A stretch of 64,000 nucleotides of DNA from Prorocentrum cordatum (taxonomy: Eukaryota; Sar; Dinophyceae; Prorocentrales; Prorocentraceae): contig CAUYUJ010018627.1 in the NCBI GenBank assembly GCA_963575745.1, positions 746,100 to 810,099 on the forward strand. The letters run 5' to 3'. Positions within the stretch are counted from its first letter, which is position 1. Each line of letters begins with the position of its first letter. The notes beneath the pieces are model-generated. The model saw only the letters and a list, made by a program, of their open reading frames with translations, ran no database searches and had not been told where the DNA came from. Positions 41,360 to 51,306 of this stretch are shown here, piece by piece. The translations under genes were made by a program, and so were the position numbers.

Positions 41360-41675
41360 TTCCCTCGTGCCAGCTCGAGGATGGTGCACTTCCAGCGTGG
41401 CAGCTCATGCCTGACCCCCCCCCTTCCACGCGTGCCCACTCGAGGATGGTGCACTTCAAGCGTGGCAGCTATTTGCCTGAAACCGCCTTTCCACGCGTGC
41501 CCACTCGAGGATGGTGCACTTCCTGCATGGCAGCTAATGCCAGAACCCCTCTTCCACGCGTGCCCGCTCGAGGGTGGCGCACTTCTCGCATGGCGCCAGT
41601 GCCTGAGCTCTCATTCCATGCGCGCCCGCTCGAGGATCGTGCACTTCCCGCATGGCCCTGCATTCCCAGGCGCTG
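41360..41675. repeat. 62-65-bp tandem repeat, five units
   Basis: Units start at about 41360, 41424, 41489, 41552 and 41614. Each contains TTCCACGCGTGCCCACTCGA, GGATGGTGCACTTC and GCATGGCAGC with a variable tail. There are no unique spacers and no palindromic repeat, so this is a minisatellite and not a CRISPR array. Confidence 0.92.
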
Positions 41676-41779
41676 GTCCCGAGCGCTGGAGGGCCTCCCA
41701 GGCCACCATCCCTTGTGAAAACAATGGGAATGCGCCCCGAGTGTCCAGCACGGCCCGTGCAGGCAACCGAGGACACCGA

Positions 41780-42250
41780 GATGGCGCAGGATGCCTCGAA
41801 GACGGCCCAAGATGGCCACAGGGCAGCCGAATATGGATCCAGGACGGCCCAAGATGCCTCTCCAAGAGGGCCCACAATGGCCGCAAATACCTCCAACACG
41901 GTCCAACAAAAACCACAATCATTGATTTCCCGTGGGTGTTTGAATGATGCTCGCATTCTCGTCTTTTCAGGCTGTCTTCAGGTCAAGACGATCCAAGAGA
42001 ACTCCACGATGGCCCAAGAGGCATCCAAAACAGCCCCAGGACGGCACAAGAGGGCCTCCCGTGGTACCCACGAAGGCCTGAGAAAGCTCTTCGACGGCCC
42101 AAGATGGCGCCAAGACGGCCAAACGACGGCCCCAAGACAACCGCCATACGGCCAAGAGGCCCCAAGACGGCCCACGGGTGTCCCAAGTCGGCGCACGAGG
42201 GCCCCAAGACGGCTACAGAGGGCCCCAAGAAAGCCCCCTGACGGCCCAAA
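41780..42250. repeat. CCCAAGANGGC-type degenerate minisatellite
   Basis: CCCAAGATGGCC, CCCAAGACGGCC, AAGAGGCCCCAAGACGG and similar, running directly into the ATC tract. Confidence 0.8.
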
Positions 42251-42254
42251 ACGA

Positions 42255-42985
42255 GTTGCAGCATCATCACCATCATTATCAGCATCATCACCATCACCAT
42301 GAAATTAATCATAATAAACATCGCCATCACCATCACCGTCACCACCATCATCAGCAGCAGCATCAGCATAACCATCCATAGCATCACCATCACCATTATC
42401 ATCATCGTTACCATCATCAGTATCATCGTCATCAGAATGATCCTCATCACGATCAACATCATCATCATCAGCACCAGCAGCATCATCAGCACCATCATCA
42501 GCATCAGCAGCACCAGCATCCTCAACAATATCACCATCACCATTCACCTACACCACCATCATCAACATCACCACCATAATCGTAACCCTCAACATCAGCA
42601 TCACCGCCATCACCCGTATGCTCTTCGTACCCAGCATCACCATAACCAGTATCAGCATCAACGTCATCGCTGCCGCCGACGTCGTCGTCGTCACCACCAT
42701 CAGCTTCAGCATCATCAGCATCATCAGCATCACCATCACCAACATTATCATGATCGTCATCATGATCACCATCTCCACCCGCATACGCATAATCAGCATC
42801 ACCATCACCACAATCATCACCACTACTGCCATCATCATCATCATCACCATCATCATCTTAACCAGCATCATCATCAATGTCATCGTCGTCGTGGGCGCCG
42901 TCGTCGTCGTCATCACCATCATCAGCATCACCATCATCAGCAACAGCAGCAATGACAACATCATCATCGTCATCACCCTCATCAT
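42255..42985. repeat. (ATC)n trinucleotide tract
   Basis: ATC/CAC/CAG triplets on the plus strand, giving His-rich, Ile-rich and Ser/Pro-rich frames and an Asp/Met-rich minus strand. Confidence 0.95.
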
Positions 42986-43356
42986 CCTCATCAAGGCTCT
43001 CCCAAGCCTGGAGACGAGGTGTCACACGTGACGGCCTCCCGCGCCTCCTCGAACAATCGCCACCCAGGAGGCCGGGCTGGCACGGTGGTGGGACTTGCCG
43101 CGGGCAGCTGGGTAGTGGATAGTGCATCTTTCTCCGCCAAAAGCGCTGGTCACCCCAGAAGGATGGCGGGGGGGGGGGGATCCTCCATGTAGAATCCAGG
43201 GGCTGCCATTCCTGTATCGCGATGCGGCGAGCGCCAGGCCCAGACGAGCGGCGCGAGTTGGCATGGCAGGCTGCTGGCTTGGCGCAGGCAAAGATCGCGC
43301 AGTCTAAACTGACCAGCCTTCTGGGCGGAGGTTGTACGCAGTCGAAAATGGTCACA

Positions 43357-43467
43357 AGAACTTGAGCAAAGCACACGAGCCCCATCCGCCGAAGGCGATT
43401 GGCACCATGGAGATGCCCAGGACGAAGAGCATGCCAAGGTGGAGGGCAAACGCGAAGACCACAAGGG
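43357..43467 (-). CDS. Candidate exon of a membrane protein
   Basis: Minus-strand frame with hydrophobic residues and helix-friendly glycine spacing: TLVVFAFALHLGMLFVLGIS then MVPIAFGGWGSCALLKFL and TGA. Two transmembrane-like segments fit. The 5' side is cut by the family A element at 43470. The 3' side has a possible GTGACC donor just before the stop. The HLGMLFVLGISMVPIAF pattern is reminiscent of HTTM/gamma-carboxylase-type membrane domains, but the match is too short to assign. Confidence 0.3.
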
Positions 43468-43469
43468 TA

Positions 43470-43657
43470 CGGCAGGTTCGTGTCGTGCCGACCCCAGCGT
43501 TGGTTTTTGACACCGCAGGGATCGTTCAACCTTGAATGATCTGCCGCTGCCGCAACGTCCGATCGTTCAACATCGATCGATTCTGGGTCGCCGGCGGCGT
43601 TCAACCTTGAACGCCCACGCTGGGGTCGCCGCGAGTCGACACGACGCAAACCTACCG
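43470..43657. repeat. Family A terminal-inverted-repeat element (MITE-like), copy 2, complete
   Basis: 188 bp flanked by TA on both sides (43468-43469, 43658-43659). The left end is CGGCAGGTTCGTGTCGTGCC GACC; the right end is GTCGACACGACGCAAACCTA CCG. The interior has the palindromes GATCGTTCAACCTTGAATGATC and GTTCAACCTTGAAC. It has no coding capacity. A TA duplication is typical of Tc1/mariner-type non-autonomous elements. Confidence 0.88.
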
Positions 43658-43659
43658 TA

Positions 43660-44228
43660 CCTCTGCGAGGCTGAAGTTGTTCTGAACCCTGGTGCAGGGC
43701 TCTTAAAAAAGGCACAACGAGCCCTTCAGCCCCTATTCGGGGAGGGTTTGATCACTGCTCCTTATTGGTACACGCCCCCTCCCCAACCTAACAGGCAACA
43801 ATCCCGAAACCATGACGACCCCCCCCCACGCCAACCCAGTCAAAGCACAACACGAACTGCACTGCGTGACAAAGACAGGATGCATCGCTCTGGCGCACCG
43901 TGACTGTGTAATGCATTTTTGTTGTGGCAGGGACGGGTGGGAGCGGCGTATTGCCCCACGCCTGCAGACCCACCACACCATGCATGTCAAACACACATGC
44001 TCAGCGCACGCTGAGATAAACTCTTGGAACATGCGCTGGCGCCCCGCGATCGTTGCAGGAGTGACGGAGGTGACCTGGCACGCCGCACTGGCTTCCGATG
44101 ACGGTCGATTGCGGCCCATGCCCATGCCGAGACTCGGGAGCTGCTCACATCTGTGGTGGGAGGGCGGATGGCAGAGAGCGAGACAGCCTTCCTTCGGGCG
44201 GGCTAGCTTGATCCCTCCCTCTGCCCTT
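43660..44228. other. No gene recognised
   Basis: A 146-codon plus frame (43812-44249) contains several Cys and His but no known pattern, and the opposite strand is also open. Coding status is unclear. Confidence 0.35.
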
Positions 44229-44340
44229 GGGGAACAAACAATGACATAAACATGGAGGTCCGCGCGGATTTCTCGGAGGGGGGTCCAGCGCCGATCCGAG
44301 AAATCCGCGCGGACCCCCGAGTCTGTATGTTTATGCCACT
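44229..44340. repeat. Palindromic dispersed element, family B, copy 6 (minimal)
   Basis: Left arm GGGGAACAAACAATGACATA AACATGGAGG and TCCGCGCGGATTTCTCGG; right arm CCGAGAAATCCGCGCGGA. The outer right word TATGTTTATGCCACTGCTC mirrors the left terminus. It lacks the GC-rich core. Confidence 0.85.
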
Positions 44341-44407
44341 GCTCATGCCACTGTTTATGTCTATGCCACTGCCCCCTCCCTTGGGCCTGGGCCGCACCCT
44401 CGTGGGG

Positions 44408-44578
44408 CTGAAGGGGCCCTGGGACACACAAATAAATACACACAAATAAAAATATCCCCAATATTTTCCAATATTTTTGGGGTTTTTGTCTTCCCCCCCA
44501 CTTCCCATATTTTCCCATATTTTCTGGGGAATCGAGGATTCATTGTGTCTGTGTGTTTTTTCCTCTCCTGATAAACCC
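44408..44578 (-). repeat. Family I introner-like element, copy 2
   Basis: Minus strand ends TGTGTGTCCCAGGGCCCCTTC AG (given in two parts). Plus strand is CTGAAGGGGCCCTGGGACAC ACAAATAAATAC, an AATATTTTCC-rich middle, CTTCCCATATTTTCCCATATT, and CATTGTGTCTGTGTGTTTTT. The frame after CAG (PRGCGPGPREGAVA then stop) is short, so splicing use here is unsupported. Confidence 0.8.
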
Positions 44579-45108
44579 CCTGTCCCCCAACCTCCTCCAT
44601 CTCCACTTGTTCCTCCACCCGCCGCCGCCCTCCCCTCACCCCCCCCTCCAACCCCCTCTCCACCCCACCCACGATGGCTCCAAGATGCCGAGATGGCCCA
44701 CGCAGGGCCACAAGAAGACCCCAGGGCAGCCCCAGACTCCTCCAGGAGGCTCTCACAACGGAGGATCCACAAAGGTCTTCTCCTCGCCCTCCTTCTGCTG
44801 TCCCCCTTCGTCTTCGTCCTCCTCGCCCTCGTCCTCGTCCTGCCTCGTCCTCAGCCTCGTCCTCGTCCTCTGCGTTACCCGTTTCGCTCAAGCCGTGTGC
44901 CGCAATGAAAACCCCCTCGGGACGTCGCCGCCTCGCCGATGCCAGGTGCGCGGCCGAGTGCCGAGATCCGCGGCACCGCCGCGTCTGCACGCGGAGCTCT
45001 CCTCGCGGCCCGTGCGGCCTCTGGGCTCGCGGCCTGGAGGTCCCCCTCGGGGACTCGCCTGCTAGGAGAAGAAGAAGAAGAATAACAACGAATGAAGCTC
45101 TGCACATA
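44579..45108. other. No gene recognised; CTC/CCT-rich to 44660 and 44810-44870
   Basis: GC-rich minus frames (for example 45060-44890) are open but carry no motif. Confidence 0.4.
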
Positions 45109-45282
45109 CAGTCAACCCGTACCATGAAGGACGCAAGATAAGGATGCAAGAGGCTTGGACGCCCATTCCGAGGCTTTTCGAGAGGGGTGCGGCCAATGAA
45201 AGCGGCCAAGGATGTGCCGAGGAGGTAAGCACGCAAGGGTACCCTTGGGAAGACTGCCTATCTTTACCATGCGTGTTGACTG
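45109..45282. repeat. Family D terminal-inverted-repeat element, copy 3, complete
   Basis: 174 bp flanked by TA (45107-45108, 45283-45284). Termini are CAGTCAACCCGTACCATGAA and GGTAAAGATAGG/ACCATGCGTGTTGACTG, imperfect inverted repeats. CAGTCAACC ends with a TA duplication are typical of Tc1/mariner/pogo-type elements. Non-coding. Confidence 0.8.
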
Positions 45283-45284
45283 TA

Positions 45285-46324
45285 CATCGGGGGTTGCTAG
45301 AAGTACCCCTGGCCCAAGGAGCCCCCAGGACTCTCGGGGTGGCCCAGACGGCCTCCAGAGCACCCCTCAAGAGGCCCAGAGGGCCCCCGGGGCCCAACAG
45401 TGGAGCGGAAAGCTGGGGGCACCTTGGACCCGGAGCACGTCCGGCAACACCCGAGCACATCATCTCGAGCAGCCGAAGAAAACTCGGACCTCAGAATCGA
45501 GCCGGACCGATCGGATCCAAAGTGTTGGGCGTGGCTTAATGGGGGGGTCACGAATGGGGGGGTCAGAAACGGTCCCCTTTCGTGCCCCTTTCGGGCCCCT
45601 CTGGACCCCCAGGGGGCTCGTTTAGGTACCGTTTGGGTACCTTTTCGGACCACCCTCACCAACCCCCCATTTATGACCCCCCCATTACGCAACGCCCAAG
45701 CCGGGCGGCCAGCTTCGTGGCCGGCTGGGCGCCCGGCCCCCGTAGAGCACGCTGCCGGCGCAGGAGCCCGCTCCCGCGGCGCCAAATCGGCGGTACCTCC
45801 AGCAGGGGGGAGGGAGGATGAGGGAGGGGATTGCAGCAGATTGCAGCATGGTGCCAGTCAGCAGGGCCCCTCGTGTAGGGCGGCTCTGGAGGTAGCAATG
45901 CATCGCTGAGTCTTGGCATGTTGCTCTGAAGACTCATTTACGTTGGGGGAGCGGAGGGGGGAGGGAGAGGCAGGGAGGGGGAGGAAGCGCAAGGAGGGGA
46001 GGAAGAGGAGGAGGATGAAGAGGGGGAGGAGGGGGGCTAATAGAGTAGCAGGAGGACGAGAGAGGGAAGGCACGACGGCGCACGCCTCTGGCGCCGATGC
46101 TGCACGCTGCAGGGCCCAGCGGAGTAGAGAGGAGAGGGGCCCCCGTGGGGAAGGGAGGGGCACCCCCGTGGGCGGCAAGCCGACTCGGGTGAGCCGACCC
46201 GGAGGCGCTGCACGGCGCACCCCGAGCTGAAGCAGCCGAGGCCGCAGCCGCAACGAGCAGAAGCATGGGGAGGGCCATCCGTGCAGGCCTGGCCGGCAGC
46301 ACGTCGTTGAGCCGGTGCTGCAGC
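45285..46324. other. No gene assigned
   Basis: GC-rich, with GGTCACGAATGGGGGGGTCA and TTTTAGGTACCGTTTGGGTACC repeats near 45540-45640. The GGGGAGG-rich region 45940-46050 is low complexity. Confidence 0.4.
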
Positions 46325-46456
46325 CCCCCCGGAGGACAACTCGGCCAGTCGAGCCGGGCTTGCTGGGCACGGGGCGCGCTTCGGCACTGCGACTGCCGCC
46401 GCCACCCCGTCGTCAGGGCCATCGTCCGAGAGGACGGAGCAGGGAGAAGGCTGCAG
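46325..46456 (-). CDS. Candidate downstream exon of the FkbM-like gene
   Basis: Minus-strand frame LLQPSPCSVLSDDGPDDGVA, AAVAVPKRAPCPASPARLAE, LSSGG. In FkbM-type methyltransferases the motif after the EP..FELL.RN block is often an ALSD..G.....VP segment, and CSVLSDDG...VAVPKRAP has that layout. It is on the same strand and in the expected order, 1.5 kb downstream of exon 3. A CTGCAG acceptor-like site precedes it. Splice phase was not established. Confidence 0.25.
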
Positions 46457-46504
46457 CAGGGGCGACACGTGGGAAGAGGCTCCCTCCAAGAGAAACTCGA
46501 AACA

Positions 46505-46542
<38 letters not shown>

Positions 46543-46700
46543 AAAATACGGATAGAGAGAGAGGAGAAGAGAAAGAGAGGGAGGGCGGGAAGGAGGGAGG
46601 GAGGGAGGGAGGGAGGGAGAAAGAGAGAGACAGAGAGAGAGAGAGAGAGATTGAGGGAGAGAGAGGCGGGGAGGGAGGGAGGGGGAGGGAGGGGGAGAGC
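46505..46700. repeat. (GA)n and (GGGA)n polypurine tract
   Basis: GAGAGA at 46507-46540, GGGA tetramers at 46580-46620 and 46670-46700, GA again at 46620-46660. Confidence 0.95.
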
Positions 46701-46849
46701 AACGGATCCATATGTGGATACTAGAACCATCGCGCACGCTTGGCGCGCGCTCAGGTTTCACAACGCCAGCGCGGCAGTGGTTTTTCGGTTAGCTGTGTCT
46801 TGGAACCTAGCATCTAAAACGCACACTAGGGACCGCGACCAGGTGGTGT

Positions 46850-47720
46850 CTTCGAAGCCTCCTGGGAGCCTCTTGGTGGACTGCTGAGGCCGTCTCGGGA
46901 CCATCTGGAACTGCCTGGGGCTGCCTGCAGGCCATCTGGGGCAGTCTCGGCGGTCTGGAGGCTGTCTCGAAGCCATATTTGGCCGTCTCGGAGCCATCTG
47001 GGAGGGCAAGGGTCTTCTTGGCATCAATCGGACGTCCATTACCCGTGCACATTTCAATGTGGTGGGAGTTTTCTTTGCGGTCGCAAGGTGGTTCAAGATG
47101 CTCCCCGATGGTCCAAAATTTCTGGCGCTCCGCCCCAGGCGACCGTCTTCGGTCTCTCTGGGGCTCCTCTAGGGCAATGCGTGGACCACCCTGAAGCATC
47201 AGAGGACCCTCGGAGGCAAAAAGGCGAGATCTTCCAAAACCCATGGGATCCTTTAAGTTGTTGACGGATGTTGGCCTCCTGGGTACGCACTTTGGAGCAT
47301 CTTGGCAGCCTCGTGGTGGCCTGTAGGGACAGTCTCTCGGGGACAGATTGGGGCCATCTTGGCGACCTCGGCCGTCTTGAGGCTATCTGGGGCCGTCCTG
47401 GGGCGGTGTTGGGAGGCGCCTGAGCGTTCATGGGGACGTCATTGGTGCTTGAGGGGCTCCTCTTGGGGCTCTTTCGGGTGTGTTGGGTCCAGGGCAATGA
47501 GAAAACGAGTTCTTCAAGACTGTATGGTGTTCGCTGGTTTGTAAAATTGGGGCCCTCGGGCCCCTAGAGGAAGCCGTTCGCTGGGCCCCTATTGGGCCTC
47601 TTGGAGCCTGTCGGGGGCGTCGCGGAGGCGTCTTCGGGCCCTTGGGCTCTCCCTGAAGCAATCTCGGCCCGCCTGGAGGCCCTCAGGGGCCGGCTTTGGA
47701 CGGTCTTGGAGCTTCCCGGG
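46850..47720. repeat. Degenerate GGGCCGTCTTGG-type minisatellite (reverse form)
   Basis: GCCATCTGGGGC, GGCCGTCTTGAGG, CATCTTGGCGACC, TCTTGGGGCTC and similar: the reverse complement of the CCCAAGACGGC family. Minus-strand frames (PDGPETASAVHQEAP) are repeat products. Confidence 0.7.
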
Positions 47721-47861
47721 GGCGATGGGGCATGGTGGGAGATCGACGGGACACTGCGAAGCTCCCTTCCCATATGCCCGCGCCTCGCCTCCACTCCCGT
47801 GCCTCCCCTCGCCTCCCCTGACCCCTTGCCTCTCCTCGCCTCCCCCAGAACAACAGTAACT

Positions 47862-48019
47862 GCACGCCGCCGTGGAGAACCCGTCAACGTGCTGCTGCTG
47901 CTGCTGAAGAAGCAGCAGCTCCTCGGACGACAGAGGACGGAGGAGCAACACGCCCACAGGATCCCAGCGGCGGCGCGTCGTTGATACTCCCGTCCCTTGC
48001 CAAGCCTCCCTCCCCTCAT
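47862..48019 (-). CDS. FkbM-like gene, predicted exon 3 (uncertain)
   Basis: Begins immediately after CCCCTTCAG of the family I element at 48020. Bases AT complete a codon with the last G of exon 2 (phase 1), then the frame reads EGREAWQGTGVSTTRRRWDP and VGVLLLRPLSSEELLLLQQQ before a possible GTGCAG donor near 47862. The splice phase fits, but the sequence does not resemble the usual FkbM continuation, so exon 3 may be wrong even if exons 1 and 2 are right. Confidence 0.35.
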
Positions 48020-48321
48020 CTGAAGGGGCCCGGTGGAACACAAACAAATCCAAAAAACACACACATTCCAGGAGGCCCCAGATCTTTCCATATGGACTGG
48101 ATATCCATCTTAACCTTGATGTCCAATCTATGCCTTGATGTCAGCGTTTGTGTGTGCGTGTGCGTGTGTCTCGTCTTCCCTCCTGGTCCTCTCCCTCACC
48201 TCCACCCTCCTTATCACCCGGCATCCCCACCATCTGCCACAGCATGCGCGCAGCCCTCACTTGCCTCGCTCCCCCTGAGGACAACAGCTCATCTAAGCGA
48301 TCGGCCGCATCTTCAAGCTGC
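48020..48321 (-). repeat. Family I introner-like element as a 302-base predicted intron, copy 3
   Basis: Minus strand starts GCAGCTTGAAG after exon 2 and ends GGGCCCCTTCAG. Its plus-strand layout matches the family: CTGAAGGGGCCCGGTGGAAC ACAAACAAATCC, an A/T-rich middle (CCATATGGACTGGATATCCA), GTGTGTGTCTCGTCTTCCCTC. If correct, the whole intron is roughly one element, using a GC donor as is common in dinoflagellates. Confidence 0.5.
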
Positions 48322-48382
48322 CCGCGTTTCTCTGCAGGAGCTCGAAGGCTTGCGGCGCCGGCTCGAAGGCAAAAATGCGAGC
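48322..48382 (-). CDS. FkbM-type methyltransferase, exon 2 (acidic-loop motif)
   Basis: After CCAG at 48383 the frame reads A-R then IFAFEPAPQAFELLQRN A, the hallmark FkbM segment after the SAM-binding glycine loop (grVfAfEP.p.tFelLrrN); the acidic residue contacts the SAM ribose. The frame starts in phase 0, matching the phase-0 end of exon 1 at 52685, and the residue spacing between the two motifs (FASRIPR-ARIFAFEP) is what the family shows. The intron between them is about 4.3 kb and filled with repeats. The following bases in this frame hit a stop within 12 codons, consistent with a splice near 48321. Confidence 0.65.
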
Positions 48383-48639
48383 CTGGCTGCCCGCCCATGC
48401 ACAACGAGAGGACGCGGACGACCAATCTGAGAAGAGACGAGGGGAGAGAAGAAGCCCAGAAAAGTACCCTGTAGCTGAGAGAAACAAAACGACAGGCAAG
48501 CTCCAGAGAACCCCTGACTGGCCGAAGCCCCTGCATGTTGCAAGCCAGCGCCAACAACGCAGCCGCGACAGCCCAATCGTGGAGCAATGCGCAAAGACCG
48601 AGAGATCCAGCGAGTGGATCGATGTGTCCCTTCCCGCTC

Positions 48640-49110
48640 CTCACTCCCTCCTCCTCCTCCCTTTTCCTGTCACCTGCTCCGCCTCTCCCTCGCCCGCCCC
48701 TCCATCCTCCAAATACTCCTTGTCCTCCTCCTCCTCCTCCTCCTCCTCCTCCTAGTCCTACTCGCCCCAAGCCTCTCCCGCTGATCCTTCTCCTCCGCCA
48801 GCTCCTCGTCTTCCCCCCAGAAACTCCTTGTCGTGCCCCCGCTGCTCCTCGCCCCCCCCCCCCCGCACCCTCCTCCTTCTCCTGCTCCTCTTCCCGCTCC
48901 TCCTCCTCCTCCTCCTCCTCCTCCTCGTCCTCCTCCTCCTCCGTCCTCCGTCCTCCTCCTCCTCCTCCTCCTCCTCATCCTTCCTCCTGCATCATCCTTC
49001 GTTCCAGTATCCCTCCTCTGTCCTCCTCCCCAAATCCCACACCTCCATCCTCCCCACCATTCCCCTTGCCTCCCCGGCTCCCTCCATCTCCCCCTCCTCT
49101 TTCCCTCCCC
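48640..49110. repeat. CTC polypyrimidine tracts
   Basis: Several blocks of CTC/CCT triplets on the plus strand (48640-48760, 48860-49010) within the predicted 4.3-kb intron. Confidence 0.9.
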
Positions 49111-49739
49111 ATCTGTATACACATACCTGTACGTATGTATACATACATACATCGATATATACATACTAGCTTGCGTGTATCTCGTATTTAGTTGTCTCTC
49201 AATATGGTTCGTTATCCCTATACTTATTTGTCCATGTGTGAACAACTGCGACATACTACAAACGTGATTGCCACCGTGAACCACATACAGCCAGCTAGTG
49301 CCACATGGATGTGTGAGGAATGGGGTGCCATAGTTGTGCTGTAAACTAGGTGGTGCAGTGTGTGATGCGCAAACTGTGTGAAGTAAACTACGCATTGCAA
49401 TGCGGTGTAAATATGTGCGGCGCAAGCTGCGTGGTACAATCTATGTGGCGCGCGCTATGCGATTCAAGCACAGTGGTTTACGCTCGGTGGTGCAAGTCAT
49501 GCAATGCACTCGGTATTATGTACGCGATGTGGCATACAAACATGTGGGATAAGCCACCTGGTGACTACGATACAACCGGACCTAAGACAGAAAACCATCC
49601 TTCAAGAACATGAGATCCTCCGCCAGCCCAAACCGAAGACCACACGAGGGTACCCTCCCCGGATCCCCAGGGACATCCAACGAACACGAAGAACCTCAGA
49701 GCACCCTCCCCAAACCGACCTCGACCTTCTATGGGACGC
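49111..49739. other. ACAT microsatellite and GTGGTGCAA-rich degenerate repeat, no gene
   Basis: TACATACATACATCGATATA at about 49138-49165. 49310-49515 is a degenerate array of GTGGTGCAA/GTGCGGCGCAA words. No coding evidence. Confidence 0.5.
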
Positions 49740-49950
49740 ACAGGGACATACTAGTACGATGTTTCCTCCTCGGAGGCGTGCGTCCGACCCCAACACCTAG
49801 TATATCCATCTTGTGGCATATCGTTTCCCGAGAGGTACGGCCAGCAAGCGCCCGCCACGACGCGTATACTGTAAGAGTTCTCGGTACGCGCGTCGCCCAT
49901 GGGGGGGGGCGACGCACACATTGTATTAAGATACTGGGGTGCCGCCGATA
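49740..49950. repeat. Dispersed repeat, family J, copy 2
   Basis: Homologue of 27953-28145, running directly into family E at 49957. Confidence 0.75.
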
Positions 49951-49956
49951 CATTGT

Positions 49957-50275
49957 GTCTGTGTGTGTTCTTCCCCTCCTGACGAAGGACTCGCGAAGCG
50001 TCCCTGGGAGGGGCCGGGCCGGCCGGCGGCCTGCGTGGGACGGCCGTGGCCGCCTCAGACTTCAGTGGTGGTGCTGCAGCAGGGGCCCGATCCAAAAGAG
50101 ACCTGCCACAAGAGACACAATCCTACGAGACCCCAGGACGTCCACTACTTCTTTGGTGGTGCGGCAACGTCGCGCTCTCCATCGCAGAACCATCGAAACC
50201 CAAGGAACCCAGGGCACCCTGGAGGCGAGCAGGGCGTATTCGTGGCATGGGCTTCCACGTCCACTGAGTTCTGGT
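49957..50275. repeat. Dispersed repeat, family E, copy 1
   Basis: Matches 52900-53183 over most of its length (CTGACGAAGGACTCGCGAAG, CGTCCCTGGGAGGGGCCGGG, GAGACCTGCCACAAGAGAC, CACCCTGGAGGCGAGCAGGG). Starts with the GTGTCTGTGTGTGTTCTTCC end of family I, but the CCCCTTCAG half is missing. Confidence 0.85.
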
Positions 50276-50419
50276 GGTGCACGCTGTGCGGTGCAGGCCG
50301 TGCCGCGCGAGCTCTGCGGCGCAGGCGGCACGCGGCCGCCCGCCCGCCCGCGAGGCGCCGAGGCGGCCACGGGCGGCCACGTCCGCGCACGCGAGGCGCC
50401 CACGACCGGCCACCCCTGG

Positions 50420-50600
50420 GATTACAGTGGAGGCCGATCCGCACGACACCTGCCACAAGAGACCCAACCCCATGAGACCCCAGAACGTCCACTGATGTTT
50501 GGTGGTGCGGCAGCGTCGCGCTACCATCGAAGCCCGAGAAGCCTGGGGCACCCTGGAGGCAAGCAGGGTGTCTCTTGGCATGGGTCCCCACTGTAGTGGG
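50420..50600. repeat. Dispersed repeat, family E, copy 2 (partial)
   Basis: CACCTGCCACAAGAGACCCA, GGTGGTGCGGCAGCGTCGCG and GGGGCACCCTGGAGGCAAGC match copies 1 and 3. Confidence 0.75.
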
Positions 50601-50964
50601 CCCCGGAAACGGCAGGGCAGTGTTCTCACCGTTCCCGAGAAAGCGCCTCGTGAAAATGGAAACGACACAAAAAACGGCGACCAGAAGCGGCAACGAACAC
50701 GGCTCCGGCATGGGAGCTGGAGCCGGAGGCGGTGCACAAAACGGCCACGGCACCGGTAACAAGAACGGCGTCGGGACCGGCAGCAACCACGGCAGAACGG
50801 AACCGGCGAACAAAAAGCGGCCATGTCGTCTCCAGGGCTAGGGGGGAGATCGTCGACGAAAAATAAAAAATATAAAACATAAGCCAAAACGGAAAAAAAA
50901 CAGGCGAAAGGGGGGGATAGCGAAGGGGGGGGTTGTGAATCAGCTCACGTAGCTGATTTTCCTG

Positions 50965-51100
50965 GCGCCTCCCGGCGCCGGAGGCGGCTATGTATCGAGG
51001 AATGGGCCCTTCGGTGGGGCTGAAACCAGCTGCATGCAACAAACTTCGTAACCCCCCCTTTCCCAATCCCCCCCTTTCGTCCGGCCCGAGACTTAGCACC
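50965..51100. repeat. Dispersed repeat shared with 55855-55990
   Basis: Common blocks GGCGCC.., GCTGAAACCAGCTGCATGCA (CCGAAACCGGCTGCATGCGG in the other copy), AACCCCCC..TTTCCC and CCCCCCCTT. Then 51115-51240 holds a short tandem duplication of CACCCGGCGCACGGGGCGC. Confidence 0.65.
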
Positions 51101-51306
51101 AAGCCAGGGGAACAAACTCGCCAAGCCCACCCGGCGCACGGGGCGCCCACGGGACGGCCTCGCAGAGGCGGCACCTCGCACCCACCCGGCGCACGGGGCG
51201 CTCCCGGGGATGCCGCCCACCGGGCGAAAGCTCGGCAAGCCCACAAGGAGAAGCCGTTGTACGAGTACACGTCTCTCACGCTGCCTTCTGTTCTTGCTTG
51301 TTAAGA

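Noticed and set aside
41360-41675. CRISPR array
   Set aside because: Repeats are long, degenerate and directly adjoining, with no unique spacers, and the DNA is eukaryotic.
43812-44249. 146-codon Cys/His-containing plus frame as a zinc-finger gene
   Set aside because: Cys and His spacing follows no known finger pattern, and the opposite strand is equally open.
48141-48400. Alternative minus frame over exon 2 reading QLEDAADRLDELLSSGG
   Set aside because: It looks helical but conflicts with the frame carrying the FkbM signature, whose phase and spacing agree with exon 1.
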